The translations under genes were made by a program, and so were the position numbers. Below, piece by piece: positions 49,458-58,522 of a stretch of DNA of 59,895 bases; within the stretch, counting starts at the first letter, position 1, and each line of letters opens with the position of its first letter. The notes beneath the pieces are model-generated. The model ran no database searches. It was not told the DNA's origin and was given only the letters and a program-made list of their open reading frames with translations. The stretch covers positions 1 through 59,895 of the forward strand of contig NZ_JNVB01000017.1 of the NCBI RefSeq assembly GCF_000770305.1. The letters are read 5' to 3'. Source of the stretch: Erwinia oleae. GTDB lineage: Bacteria > Pseudomonadota > Gammaproteobacteria > Enterobacterales > Enterobacteriaceae.

Positions 49458-50968
49458 AACAGCCCAATATCATTTTTATTATGACCGATACGCAGGCCTC
49501 GAATATGGTGGGCTGCTATACCGGTCTGCCGCTGGGAACCGACAATATTGACCGCCTGGCGGCGCGCGGGGCGAAATTTAACTCGGCCTACACCACGGCC
49601 CCGCTTTGTACGCCTGCCCGCGCCGGGTTGTTTACCGGCCTCTATTCTAATCAGAGCGGCCCCTGGACCAATAACCTCGCGCCGGGCAAAAATATGCGCA
49701 CCATGGGCAGCTATTTCCACAATAGCGGCTGGAAAACCGGCTACATCGGTAAATGGCATCTGGACGGCCATGACTATTTCGGCACCGGCATTTGTCCGCC
49801 TGAATGGGACGAAAAGTACTGGTACGACGGCGCAAACTATCTTGCCGATCTGTCGGAAGATCAGATAAGCCTGTGGCGCAACGGCCTGAACAGTAAAGAG
49901 GAGCTGGAAGCGTACGCTATCGATGACGCCTTCACCTGGGGCTATCGCATCAGCGATCGCGCGATCGCTTTTCTGGATGAACGCCGTCAGCAGAACGACA
50001 GGCCGTTTCTGCTGGTACTCTCCTACGATGAACCGCATCACCCGTTTACCTGCCCACCGCGCTATCTCGACAGATACGCAGATTTTCATTATCCGCTGGG
50101 CGCGAAAGCGAAGGATGATTTGCAGGGCAAACCGATGCATCAGAGGCTGTGGGCCGAAGCGATGCCGTCGCCCGTGGCTGACGGCGAGAGCTATCACCAT
50201 CCGCTCTACTTTGCCTGTAATGATTTTGTTGATGACCAGATTGGCCGCGTGCTGGATCACCTGACGCCCGATGAGTGGGATAACACCTGGGTGATTTATA
50301 CCTCGGATCACGGTGAAATGATGGGTGCGCATCGCCTGATCAGCAAGGGTTCCGCCGGATATGACGATATTACGCGTATTCCTTTTATCATTCACGGCCC
50401 CGGCCTGATCGTACGCGAAATTGATACGCCAATAAGCCATATCGATCTGCTGCCGACGCTGCTGGAGATCGCCAACATTCCGCGCCCGCCTGCCCTGCAT
50501 GGCGAAAGCCTGCTGCCGCTGCTCAAGGCAACGCAGACAGAGCAGCCGCGCGAAGTGATGGTGGAATTCAACCGTTATGAAATCGAGCATGACAGTTTTG
50601 GCGGCTTTATACCGATGCGCGCGTGGGTTTCTAATGAGCTGAAGCTGGTGATCAATCTGTTTGATGAAGACGAGCTGTATGACCGCAAGGCGGATCCCGA
50701 TGAGATGAACAATGCGATCGACGATCCGCGCTACGCCGCGCGCCGCGATGCCCTTCATGATACGTTACTGGATTATATGGACAGGATCCGCGATCCGTTC
50801 CGTAGCTATCGCTGGGCGATGCGACCATGGCGGCCTGGCAGACACGCGCAATGGATGGGGGCATTCCGTCCGAAGCCGGACGATCTGGTCTCGCCGGTGG
50901 TGCGCGACTACGACACCGGCTTGCCAACCAAAGGGGTGAAGATTGAGGAAAAGAAACAAAAGTTCTGA
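49454..50968 (+). CDS. yidJ: sulfatase YidJ
   Basis: A type I sulfatase of 504 aa hydrolysing an unknown sulfate ester. No signal peptide is evident, so action is probably cytosolic after YidK uptake. The formylglycine site is CTPAR with Cys52, which needs a maturase (anSME or FGE) not present in this window. Metal-binding IMTDTQ near the N-terminus, GKWHLDGHDYFG and YTSDHGEMMGAH are intact. Close to E. coli YidJ through the C-terminal YDTGLPTKGVKIEEKKQKF. Confidence 0.95.
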   Translation: MKQPNIIFIMTDTQASNMVGCYTGLPLGTDNIDRLAARGAKFNSAYTTAPLCTPARAGLFTGLYSNQSGPWTNNLAPGKNMRTMGSYFHNSGWKTGYIGKWHLDGHDYFGTGICPPEWDEKYWYDGANYLADLSEDQISLWRNGLNSKEELEAYAIDDAFTWGYRISDRAIAFLDERRQQNDRPFLLVLSYDEPHHPFTCPPRYLDRYADFHYPLGAKAKDDLQGKPMHQRLWAEAMPSPVADGESYHHPLYFACNDFVDDQIGRVLDHLTPDEWDNTWVIYTSDHGEMMGAHRLISKGSAGYDDITRIPFIIHGPGLIVREIDTPISHIDLLPTLLEIANIPRPPALHGESLLPLLKATQTEQPREVMVEFNRYEIEHDSFGGFIPMRAWVSNELKLVINLFDEDELYDRKADPDEMNNAIDDPRYAARRDALHDTLLDYMDRIRDPFRSYRWAMRPWRPGRHAQWMGAFRPKPDDLVSPVVRDYDTGLPTKGVKIEEKKQKF

Positions 50969-51566
50969 TGAAACGTCAGGCCCGGCGCTGTTTGCAGGCC
51001 TGACAGGCTCACCCCACGCCCTGTTGACCCGTCTGGAGGCGCTGCCTAAACAGACCCGTATCTATCCGCAGGAGGACGAAGCGTCCTCCTTTTACTATTT
51101 GCACAGCGGGCTGGTGGGCCTCTATCACATGCTGGAAAACGGCAAGGTCTGTCTGATTCGCCTCTTCTGCCCCGGCGAGTTTTTCGGCTACCGCAGCCTC
51201 TTTGGCGACAGCTATTATCACTGCTCTTCCCGCGTGCAGCTCACCGCCAGCGTCACGCGGATCACCCCATACGATCCTGACCGCTTTCTGAATCACTATT
51301 CCGCGCTGCACGCGTTTATGGTGTGCAGGCTGGCTGGCGATCTTGCCGAAGCAGAAAAACGAATGACGAGCATGGCTTACGATAAATCGCGACAGCGGGT
51401 GATGCGCGCCATCAGTACGCTGTATGAGCGCTGGCCTGGCTACGATTTTACCTGGCGGGAAATTGCGGAATACGCGGGCTGTGAAACGGAAACCGCTATC
51501 CGCCACAGCCGCGAGTTGAAAATGCAGGCCCTGCTTCCTGAAAATTTTAATCGGTCGCGGGAGTAA
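50943..51566 (+). CDS. Crp/Fnr-family transcriptional regulator
   Basis: A 207-aa regulator with a cNMP-binding-like beta-barrel (about 30-125: YYLHSGLVGLYHML, RLFCPGEFFGYRSLF) and a C-terminal winged helix (about 165-205: FTWREIAEYAGCETETAIRHSRE). It has no Fnr-type N-terminal Cys cluster. The start is TTG at 50943, 26 bp inside yidJ, behind AAGGGG; no good ATG or GTG exists in frame. It probably controls yidKJ, in place of the AraC-type yidL found in E. coli. Its stop overlaps the convergent efflux gene by 20 bp. Confidence 0.85.
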   Translation: MRKRNKSSDETSGPALFAGLTGSPHALLTRLEALPKQTRIYPQEDEASSFYYLHSGLVGLYHMLENGKVCLIRLFCPGEFFGYRSLFGDSYYHCSSRVQLTASVTRITPYDPDRFLNHYSALHAFMVCRLAGDLAEAEKRMTSMAYDKSRQRVMRAISTLYERWPGYDFTWREIAEYAGCETETAIRHSRELKMQALLPENFNRSRE

Positions 51567-53103
51567 CGCTCTCCGCCGGGCCGAATACCGAATAGTCCGG
51601 CAGCGTCACGTTCTGATAGGTTTCCCAACCGCCGCCCAGCGCTTTGTACAGCGCAACCAGATCCAGACTGCTCTGCACCCGCGCCGAGGCTGCCTGCTGC
51701 GTGGCCTGCGCCAGCTGACGCTGTGCATCCAGCGCGTCGATAAAAGTCGCCAGCCCTTTTCCATAGCTCTCATTCGCCAGGTTATACGCGTTTTGCAGCG
51801 AGGCCACCGTGCGATCCAGCCCTTCCACGCGCTGCTGATCGGTACGATAGCTGACCAGCGCATTTTCGACGTCCTGAAGCGCGGTCAGCACCGTCTGACG
51901 GTAGCCCAGCGCCGCGCTGGCCTGTTCGGCTCTGGCCATTTTCACGCTCGACACCAGCCTTCCGCCCTGGAAGATGGGGATCGAAATCGACGGTCCGAAA
52001 CTGTAGAAGTGACTGCTCCAGTTATCCAGATAGCTGATGTCGGAGTTGCGCATGCCAAACTGGCCGGTCAGCGACAGATCCGGGAAAAGCTGCGCGACCG
52101 AAACGCCGATATTGGCCGTGGCGGCATGCAGCTGCGCTTCGGCGGCGCGAACGTCAGGACGGCGACGCGCCAGCGTCGAGGGCAGCCCGACCGGCACCGC
52201 TTTCGGCAGCGGCGGCAGCGCTTTTACTGCGCTCAGCTCGCCGTCCAGCGCGCCCGGCGGCTTGCCGATGAGCACCGCCAGGCCGTTCATCGCCTGACGG
52301 CTCTGCGCCTCGTACTGCGGAAGCTGCGCCTGAAGCGAACTGAGCTGCGCGCGTGCGTTCTCAACGTCCATCTGCGGCGCGAGGCCATTCTGCTGCTGGC
52401 TCTGCGTCAGCCCGACGGTTTGCTGCGCGATATCGATCTGCGTTTGCAGCGTGTTGACGATCGATTGCGCGCCGCGCAGTTGCAGATAAGTGCGGGCGAC
52501 TTCCGCCTCCAGCGACACCAGCGCATCGTTACGGTTCTCAATCTGCTGCTGCTGCTGCGCGTTGGCCATTTCTACCTGACGACGCACTTTTCCCCACAGA
52601 TCGATCTCCCACGAGGCATCAAACGAGCCCTGATAGTTGGTGATCGGCTGCGTCAGGCCGTTCAGCGCCGAGCGCAGGTTTGGATCAACCTGATCCACCT
52701 GATCATACACGCCGTTCGCCTCCAGAATGCCTTTCGCACCCAGCTGTTGACGCGTGACGCCGAGGTTGCCATTTACCGACGGAAACCACGCGCCGCGCGC
52801 CTGATTCACCTGCTGGCGGGAACTGGCAATACGCAACACCGCCTGCTGAAGGCTGAGGTTACCGGTGATGGCGCGATCGATCAGGCTGTCGAGTTGCGGA
52901 TCGTTAAACGATTTCCACCAGTTTGGGCTGGTTTGCGCCGCCTGCGGCTTTGAGGCGCTGCCGGACCGCATATCGTTAAAAGACGACGGCGTGGTCGGCT
53001 GACGCGCCTGGTAATCCGGCCCGACAGAGCAGGCCGCCAGCGCTATCGAGGCGATCAACAGCGCGCCGGTGCGCGAACGCTTGAAGTTGATAAGAACGTT
53101 CAT
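51547..53103 (-). CDS. outer-membrane efflux lipoprotein (NodT/OprM type)
   Basis: A TolC-like trimeric exit duct of 518 aa. The lipobox is IALAAC, with CSVGPDY after cleavage, the NodT-family opening. Two OEP repeats are visible: about 60-250 (WWKSFNDPQLDSLIDRAI, SFDASWEIDLWGKVRRQVE) and 270-480 (RRPDVRAAEAQLHAATANIG, SISIPIFQGGRL). The ATG at 53103 is taken as start; a longer frame is not lipoprotein-like. It is the third gene of the emrA-emrB-like operon, two bases after emrB. Confidence 0.93.
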   Translation of the reverse strand: MNVLINFKRSRTGALLIASIALAACSVGPDYQARQPTTPSSFNDMRSGSASKPQAAQTSPNWWKSFNDPQLDSLIDRAITGNLSLQQAVLRIASSRQQVNQARGAWFPSVNGNLGVTRQQLGAKGILEANGVYDQVDQVDPNLRSALNGLTQPITNYQGSFDASWEIDLWGKVRRQVEMANAQQQQQIENRNDALVSLEAEVARTYLQLRGAQSIVNTLQTQIDIAQQTVGLTQSQQQNGLAPQMDVENARAQLSSLQAQLPQYEAQSRQAMNGLAVLIGKPPGALDGELSAVKALPPLPKAVPVGLPSTLARRRPDVRAAEAQLHAATANIGVSVAQLFPDLSLTGQFGMRNSDISYLDNWSSHFYSFGPSISIPIFQGGRLVSSVKMARAEQASAALGYRQTVLTALQDVENALVSYRTDQQRVEGLDRTVASLQNAYNLANESYGKGLATFIDALDAQRQLAQATQQAASARVQSSLDLVALYKALGGGWETYQNVTLPDYSVFGPAESVTPATD

Positions 53104-53104
53104 G

Positions 53105-54673
53105 TCAGTGTGCTCCTGCACTGCCCTCGCTCTTAATCGGCGCAAGCAGCAAACAAAAGGGAATAAGGATCAGGGCGACCACGCTCAGACCCATAAACAC
53201 GTCGATATAGGCCAGAATTCGCGCCTGGGCAATCATCTGTTGATAAAGCTGCCCGGTGGCGATGGTTACCGGATCGCCAACCATCGACGAGAAATCTTTT
53301 ACCGACTGCGCCCAGCGCTCCACCGTCAGGTTAAACGGCTCGTTAAACTGCGACATGTTATGCACCATCTGCGCGCTGCGCGCCTGCTCGCGCTCGGTGA
53401 TCATCGCTGTCGACAGTGAAATGCCGATCGAGCCCGCCACGTTGCGGCACATGGTAAACAGCGCCGAGGCGTCAGCATTGAGCCGTTGCGGAATGGTGAC
53501 AAAGGCAATAGTGGTGAGCGGCACAAACAGGAAGCCAAGGCCAATGGTCTGTGCACTACGAATCATCACCAGCGTGGTGAAATCCACGTTCGGCGTCAGC
53601 GTCGCAGAGTAGAGGAACGACAGAAACAGACAGGTAAAACCAAAGGCGATAATCCAGCGGGTTTGCACCAGCGGCATCAGCTTCAGCACCAGCGGTATCG
53701 ACAGGACAATCAGCACCGCGCCGGGGGACAGCACCAGGCCGGACCAGGTGGCGGTATAGCCTAAATCCTGCTGAGCCAGTTGGGGGATAACCACCGAGCT
53801 GCCATAAAGGATCGCCGCCATGCCCGCCATCAGAATCGAGGCGACCGCAAAATTTTTATCCTTCAGGCAGTGCAGATCCACCACCGGTTTTTTGGCATAG
53901 AGCAGCCAGTAAACCGCACCGACCAGGCCGATCGCCGTCAGCACCGCGAAGGTGATGATAAAGCCGGAGCTGAACCAGTCGTCATCTTCCCCGCGATCGA
54001 GCATCACCTGCAAGCAGCCCAGACCAAGCGTGATCAGGCTGATACCGATATAGTCAATTTTCAGCTTGCCCTTCGCCCACTTACGTTCCCATGGTGGATC
54101 TTCCAGCAATTGATAAATAGCCAGCACGCTGAAAATGCCCACCGGAATGTTAATGAAGAACACCCAGCGCCAGCTGTAGTTATCGGTGATCCAGCCGCCC
54201 AGCGTCGGGCCGAGCACCGGCGCCACAATAATCGCAATGGAAGAGAGGCCAAACGCCTTGCCGCGATCTTCCGGTTTGAAGTAGTCGAGCAGAACCGATT
54301 GCTGCACCGGTTGCAGGCCGCCGCCAAAGAAGCCCTGAAGCACCCTGAACAGAATGATTTGCCACAGCTCGGTGGCAATGCCGCACAGGAACGAACAGAC
54401 GGTGAACATCACAATACAGATCAGAAAAAACTGTTTGCGGCCAAAAATACGGCTGAGAAAGGCGGAGATGGGCAGCACGATACCGTTCGCCACCAGGTAG
54501 GAGGTGAGTACCCAGGTGGACTCGTCATAGCTGGATGACAGCGACCCGGCGACGTGCGGCAGCGCCACGTTGACGATAGTGGTGTCGAGGATCTCCATAA
54601 ACACCGCCAGCGTCACCGTCATGGCGACCAGCCAGGGATTGCTGGCCGGTTTCCAGCTCTGGCCGGAACTCAT
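53105..54673 (-). CDS. EmrB-type multidrug efflux MFS transporter (DHA2)
   Basis: A proton-driven exporter of 522 aa with 14 predicted spans. Motif D1-like LDTTIVNVALPHVAGSL in TM1, motif A FGRKQFFL, and motif C GPTLGGWITD are present. It is EmrB/FarB-like, not necessarily E. coli EmrB itself, since the operon sits where E. coli has ybiR-ldtB. Substrates are unknown. It starts inside the emrA stop (ATGA) and is translationally coupled. Confidence 0.92.
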   Translation of the reverse strand: MSSGQSWKPASNPWLVAMTVTLAVFMEILDTTIVNVALPHVAGSLSSSYDESTWVLTSYLVANGIVLPISAFLSRIFGRKQFFLICIVMFTVCSFLCGIATELWQIILFRVLQGFFGGGLQPVQQSVLLDYFKPEDRGKAFGLSSIAIIVAPVLGPTLGGWITDNYSWRWVFFINIPVGIFSVLAIYQLLEDPPWERKWAKGKLKIDYIGISLITLGLGCLQVMLDRGEDDDWFSSGFIITFAVLTAIGLVGAVYWLLYAKKPVVDLHCLKDKNFAVASILMAGMAAILYGSSVVIPQLAQQDLGYTATWSGLVLSPGAVLIVLSIPLVLKLMPLVQTRWIIAFGFTCLFLSFLYSATLTPNVDFTTLVMIRSAQTIGLGFLFVPLTTIAFVTIPQRLNADASALFTMCRNVAGSIGISLSTAMITEREQARSAQMVHNMSQFNEPFNLTVERWAQSVKDFSSMVGDPVTIATGQLYQQMIAQARILAYIDVFMGLSVVALILIPFCLLLAPIKSEGSAGAH

Positions 54674-55818
54674 TCCACCGTTACCTCAGGTTCGACCGAC
54701 AGTCCCAACGGCAGTAATTTGTTTGGATCGAGACCTTTATCGATAACAATCTTAACCGGCACGCGCTGTACAATTTTGACATAGTTCCCGGTGGCGTTTT
54801 CCGCCGGGAAGGCCGAGAAGCGCGAGCCAGAGCCCATCTGCACGCTGTCTACGTGCCCTTCCAGCTTCATGTCCGGCCACGCATCAATAGTAATGTTGAC
54901 TTTATCGCCCGGCTTCATGCGTTCAAGCTGCGATTCCTTGAAGTTAGCGGTGATCCAGACATCAGGCGACACCAGTGAAAACAGCGAGGTGCCGGCCTGC
55001 ACCAGCGTCCCGACCTGCACGTTGCGACGCGTGACAAAGCCGTCGTACGGCGCGCGGACTTCGGTATAGGAGAGGTTAAGATTCGCGGTATTGAGCTGCG
55101 CCTGCGCCTGTTGAACCTGTTGCTGACGCGCCTCAACGTTGGTTTCCTGCTGGCGGATTTGCAGTTGGATCTGCGAGGCGACTTCCACCTGCGCTTTTGC
55201 GCTCTCAAACTGCGCACGCGCGCTTCTCAACTGGGCATTTGCCGCATCAATATTGCGCTGTGACGTGGCGCGCGGATCAACACCGCGCTGACGTTTGTAA
55301 TCCTCTTCCGCATTACGCAGGTTGGCCTCCGCGCTGGCCTGCTGGGCAAGCGCCTGATCTTTCTGCGCCGGGTACTGCACCTTTGCCAGCGCCAGTGCGG
55401 CCTGAGCCTGATGCAGCTGTGCAACCGCAAGCCCTAACTGCGCCTGTGCCTGATCGCGCTGCGCGGTGTTGTCGCGGGGATCAATCACCACCAGCAGATC
55501 GCCCTTTTTCACCCGCTGGTTATCTTTCACCAGCAGCCTGGTGACGTAGCCGGACGCTTTTGGCGCAATGGTCACCGCATCGGCGTCGGTGAAGGCGTCA
55601 TCGGTGCTTTCAATATTGCGGGTAGTGAACCAGAACCAGAGCGCCACGACGATCGCGATCGCCACCACCACGCCAAGGATGATGAGCGGCTTTTTGCCGG
55701 GCCGTTTGCGCTCCGGCTGCTCCTGATCATCCTGCTGGTCATTTTGCTTGTCCTGCTGCGGGTTGTCTTCCTGATGACGCTGGTCATCATCCGACGGGGG
55801 AGTTGATTGATTAGCCAT
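54670..55818 (-). CDS. EmrA-type membrane fusion protein (HlyD family)
   Basis: The periplasmic adaptor of the tripartite pump, 382 aa from ATG 55818. A very polar cytosolic N-terminus rich in Gln/Asp (1-45) precedes one span (about 50-70, PLIILGVVVAIAIVVALWFW). Biotinyl-lipoyl half-motifs flank a long coiled-coil hairpin with Gln/Ala heptads (about 110-240), and a beta-barrel domain follows. Upstream, mntR ends 163 bp away; no dedicated regulator is adjacent. Confidence 0.93.
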   Translation of the reverse strand: MANQSTPPSDDDQRHQEDNPQQDKQNDQQDDQEQPERKRPGKKPLIILGVVVAIAIVVALWFWFTTRNIESTDDAFTDADAVTIAPKASGYVTRLLVKDNQRVKKGDLLVVIDPRDNTAQRDQAQAQLGLAVAQLHQAQAALALAKVQYPAQKDQALAQQASAEANLRNAEEDYKRQRGVDPRATSQRNIDAANAQLRSARAQFESAKAQVEVASQIQLQIRQQETNVEARQQQVQQAQAQLNTANLNLSYTEVRAPYDGFVTRRNVQVGTLVQAGTSLFSLVSPDVWITANFKESQLERMKPGDKVNITIDAWPDMKLEGHVDSVQMGSGSRFSAFPAENATGNYVKIVQRVPVKIVIDKGLDPNKLLPLGLSVEPEVTVE

Positions 55819-55981
55819 ATTTCTCATCAGGTTACGGCGAACCCGTTGTCGGTTCGCATGATTAACGCAGCTATAACAATACGATGTAAACTGACAAATT
55901 CCAGTATTTCTTTACAAACTTACGTCGGGTAGCGCATTAATCGCATTAATGACTAAAAATGGGTGCGGGTGACAACGATTA

Positions 55982-56431
55982 CTAACGATTCTCGTAAAAC
56001 TTCTGGAAGATAGCCAACGTCTCATCGCTGACGTGATGCTCCAGGCCTTCGGCATCGCGTCGGGCTGTGTCCGGGCTGATGCCCAGCGCCAGCAAAAAGT
56101 TTTCAACTATAGAGTGGCGTATACGACTCTCTTCCGCCAGCGCTTCGCCTTCGGCAGTAAGAAATACGCCGCGGTAAGGAACCTGTTCAACCAGGCCAGC
56201 GATAGCCAACCTTTTCAACATCTTAGCGACGGTGGGTTGCGAAACGCCCAGCCGCGCCGCCATATCCACCTGACGCGCTTCGCCAAACTGGCGGATCAGA
56301 TCGGAAATCAGCTCAACGTAGTCATCAATCAGCTCACGGCGATGCGCCTCGCGCACCTGGCGGAAACCTTCGACGTGCTCTTCGATATCTTTTAATGGTG
56401 CGGGGATGGCACCTTTAGCGCGACGACTCAT
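55982..56431 (-). CDS. mntR: manganese-responsive transcriptional regulator MntR
   Basis: A DtxR/MntR-family repressor of 149 aa that senses Mn(II). The N-terminal winged helix includes [22 protein letters not shown] (quoted in two parts: [11 protein letters not shown], then [11 protein letters not shown]); the dimer/metal domain includes [15 protein letters not shown] with metal-ligand candidates. In E. coli it represses mntH and mntS and activates mntP. It is divergent from mntS across a 196-bp spacer, as in E. coli. Confidence 0.95.
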   Translation of the reverse strand: MSRRAKGAIPAPLKDIEEHVEGFRQVREAHRRELIDDYVELISDLIRQFGEARQVDMAARLGVSQPTVAKMLKRLAIAGLVEQVPYRGVFLTAEGEALAEESRIRHSIVENFLLALGISPDTARRDAEGLEHHVSDETLAIFQKFYENR

Positions 56432-56542
56432 TCAGCTTCCTCATTGATTAACACTTACGCGCTACGACCACGTCAGATTTTGGTTTCCTAGTGTAAACGA
56501 AGCCCGCTGAAGCACAAAATTTCGCTGCATAGCGCTGGCTAC

Positions 56543-56574
56543 AAAGTATAGCCCATGCTATAACTGATTATAAT
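56543..56574 (+). promoter_or_regulatory. MntR operator and -10 of the mntS promoter
   Basis: AAAG-TATAGC-CCAT-GCTATA-ACTG (56543-56566) is a palindrome with the ATAGC-N4-GCTAT core of MntR boxes. TATAAT at 56569-56574 is a consensus -10, so the operator lies across the -35/-10 spacer and bound MntR would block polymerase. Confidence 0.8.
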
Positions 56575-56627
56575 ACGAACGTATCCCTACCCATTTGGCA
56601 TAAAAAACGCCCGCAGGAGGCTGAAAA

Positions 56628-56720
56628 ATGAAAAAACCGCTCTTGCTGACGCTCTTCTGTCGTTCGCCCTTTACGCTGCGACTGATGCTGCTGGAAATGT
56701 TAGCCGGCAAAACGGCATAA
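56628..56720 (+). CDS. mntS: small manganese chaperone-like protein MntS
   Basis: MntS is a small protein that raises usable Mn(II), partly by inhibiting the exporter MntP, when Mn is scarce. This 30-aa frame has the conserved core RSPFTLRLMLLEML, aligned with HSPFKVRLMLLSML in E. coli MntS, and a shorter tail (AGKTA). The Cys-Arg-Ser-Pro-Phe junction is similar in place. AGGAGG precedes the ATG, and an MntR box and consensus -10 lie upstream. It is 12 residues shorter than the E. coli protein and could be missed by annotation. Confidence 0.85.
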   Translation: MKKPLLLTLFCRSPFTLRLMLLEMLAGKTA

Positions 56721-56746
56721 AAAATCCGCCTCGAGGGCGGATTTTT
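56721..56746. terminator. bidirectional terminator of mntS and ompX
   Basis: AAAATCCGCC/GGCGGATTTT around TCGAG, with A and T runs, immediately after mntS and downstream of the convergent ompX. Confidence 0.9.
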
Positions 56747-56774
56747 ATGATCGGTGAAGCAATAAGCCTACAGC

Positions 56775-57287
56775 TTAGAAGCTGTAACCCACGCCTGCGA
56801 TCCAGGTACCAACGTCGGTGTTGCGAATGCGGCTCTGCTCGTAGCCCACGTCCAGCGCAACGTTTTCAATTGGGTTGAACTGAAGACCTGCGCCATAGGC
56901 AACGCCGTAATCGCTGGTATCAGATTTGTCACGCGTCTGCTGAGCGTTCTGCTGGAATTTGCCGTAGCCAACACCAACCACACCGTAAATGCTTGCCCAG
57001 TCGTTCAGACGCAGAGCAGGACCCGCAGTCACACCGTAGTACTGGCCTTTGTTATAGAAGCCAGACTCGCTGCTATCTTTCTCGGTATAAGTGAAAGATC
57101 CGATCCAACCCAGTGGATCGCTGCCGTTTTCGTAGCGATACTTCAGGTTGAAGCCATTCGCTTTATTAGCCACGCCCTGATAATCGCTCTGAGCATAACC
57201 ACCAGAAACTGTGCTTTGCGCCATTGCTGAACCAGCAGATACGGCCAGTACACAAGCCAACGCAGAAAGACATGCAATTTTTTTCAT
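56775..57287 (-). CDS. ompX: outer-membrane protein OmpX
   Basis: OmpX is an eight-stranded beta-barrel linked to envelope stress and adhesion. Start MKKIACLSALACVLAVSAGS behind GAGGTGG gives 170 aa, with a signal peptide ending at SAMAQ. Alternating hydrophobic strands end in the C-terminal VGYSF (final Phe). Conserved stretches are GSFTYTEKDS, RLNDWASIYGVVGVGYGKF and NPIENVALDVGYEQSRIR. The mature sequence has loop changes. E. coli has opgE between ompX and mntS; here it is missing. Confidence 0.97.
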   Translation of the reverse strand: MKKIACLSALACVLAVSAGSAMAQSTVSGGYAQSDYQGVANKANGFNLKYRYENGSDPLGWIGSFTYTEKDSSESGFYNKGQYYGVTAGPALRLNDWASIYGVVGVGYGKFQQNAQQTRDKSDTSDYGVAYGAGLQFNPIENVALDVGYEQSRIRNTDVGTWIAGVGYSF

Positions 57288-57637
57288 AACCACCTCAAAT
57301 GTGAAAAAACTTCTCTCCTGACAACGGACAAAATATAACAAAACTATTGAGGAAACTCTGCTCTGATTTTGTTGTCCAAGCTTGCGTTGGTGTAACAGAA
57401 GGTTAACGATCTACGCTATGTCATTATTTTTCCTTATAAAGAACAGGTTCAATTTAACATGTCATTAGAATGTAAAAATTTGTTCATTAGGATTAATCTT
57501 AGACGATATTGGCCTGAATTTACGTAATTGACCTGATCTTACAGCTTTTTTTCGCCTCCTGCCGTTTCAAACGCTTCCCTTCACGTACACTGTTGGTAAA
57601 TCTCTTTTTATCTGGATCGACTAAGGATGGTTGCAGG
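57288..57637. promoter_or_regulatory. divergent ompX-rhtA promoter region
   Basis: This 350-bp A+T-rich spacer contains the ompX 5' UTR (including an AGGAGAGAAG stretch) and, on the minus strand, TATATT as a likely ompX -10 near 57333. On the plus strand no convincing promoter for rhtA stands out. No ORF is seen. Confidence 0.45.
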
Positions 57638-58522
57638 ATGTCTTTTTCCTCTTTTCGCTCATCAGTGTGGCTGCCTTTACTGGTACTGATTATTGCCATG
57701 ATATCGATTCAAAGCGGCGCGGCGCTGGCAAAAACTCTCTTCGCCTCCGTCGGCGCGCCGGGCATTACCGCACTGCGTCTGGGCCTTGGCACCTTTATCC
57801 TTACTGTTATCTTCAAGCCCTGGCGGCTGCGTTTTACCCGCCGACAGGTTTTGCCGCTGCTGTTTTATGGTCTGTCGCTGGGCGGCATGAACTATGCGTT
57901 TTACCTGTCGCTGCGCACCGTTCCCCTGGGAATCGCCGTCGCGTTGGAATTTACCGGTCCACTGGCGTTAGCGTTAGCCGGTTCCCGGCGCCCGCTGGAC
58001 TTCATCTGGGTTGTCCTGGCGCTGTCGGGCTTGTGGTTTCTTTTACCTCTGCGGGGAAACATCGCCAATGTTGATCCTCAGGGCGCGCTGCTGGCGGTGC
58101 TGGCAGGGGCATTGTGGGCCGTTTATATAGTGGCAGGAAAGCGTGCCGGTTCGCAGCATGGCCCCGCCACGGCGGCGGCGGGTTCGTTGATCGCCTCCTG
58201 CTTTTTTGTGCCGCTCGGCGTGGCGTTTACCAGCGGCGACGCCTGGACACTCTCCCTGATCCCGATTGGGCTGGCTATCGCTGTACTGTCCACCGCGCTG
58301 CCCTACTCGCTGGAAATGGTTGCGCTCACGCGTCTACCGGCGAAGAGCTTTGGCACATTAATGAGCATGGAGCCCGCGCTGGCGGCGTTTTCCGGGATGC
58401 TTTTTCTTGGAGAATTATTAACGTTTACCCAATGGCTCGGTCTGTTGGCAATTATTCTGGCATCGGCCGGTTCGACACTCACGCTGCGCCCTGTAAAGGG
58501 AAAAATAATATCTCCTGATTAA
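57638..58522 (+). CDS. rhtA: threonine/homoserine exporter RhtA
   Basis: RhtA exports threonine and homoserine across the inner membrane. The 294-aa EamA/DMT protein has ten spans. The start MSFSSFRSSVWLPLLVL behind AAGGATGG gives the family length. Conserved blocks are VGAPGITALRLGLGT, LLFYGLSLGGMNYAFYLSL, VPLGIAVALEFTGPLALAL, ALPYSLEMVALTRLP and TLMSMEPALAA. Gene order ompX-rhtA-dps is as in E. coli. Confidence 0.95.
   Translation: MSFSSFRSSVWLPLLVLIIAMISIQSGAALAKTLFASVGAPGITALRLGLGTFILTVIFKPWRLRFTRRQVLPLLFYGLSLGGMNYAFYLSLRTVPLGIAVALEFTGPLALALAGSRRPLDFIWVVLALSGLWFLLPLRGNIANVDPQGALLAVLAGALWAVYIVAGKRAGSQHGPATAAAGSLIASCFFVPLGVAFTSGDAWTLSLIPIGLAIAVLSTALPYSLEMVALTRLPAKSFGTLMSMEPALAAFSGMLFLGELLTFTQWLGLLAIILASAGSTLTLRPVKGKIISPD

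Noticed and set aside
49319-50758. 479-aa minus-strand frame across yidJ
   Set aside because: It lies wholly antisense to a clear sulfatase, has no family motifs and mirrors the high-GC codon pattern of the opposite strand.
51793-52953. 386-aa plus-strand frame over the efflux lipoprotein gene
   Set aside because: Shadow of the outer-membrane factor; its composition is arginine-rich with no recognisable domain.
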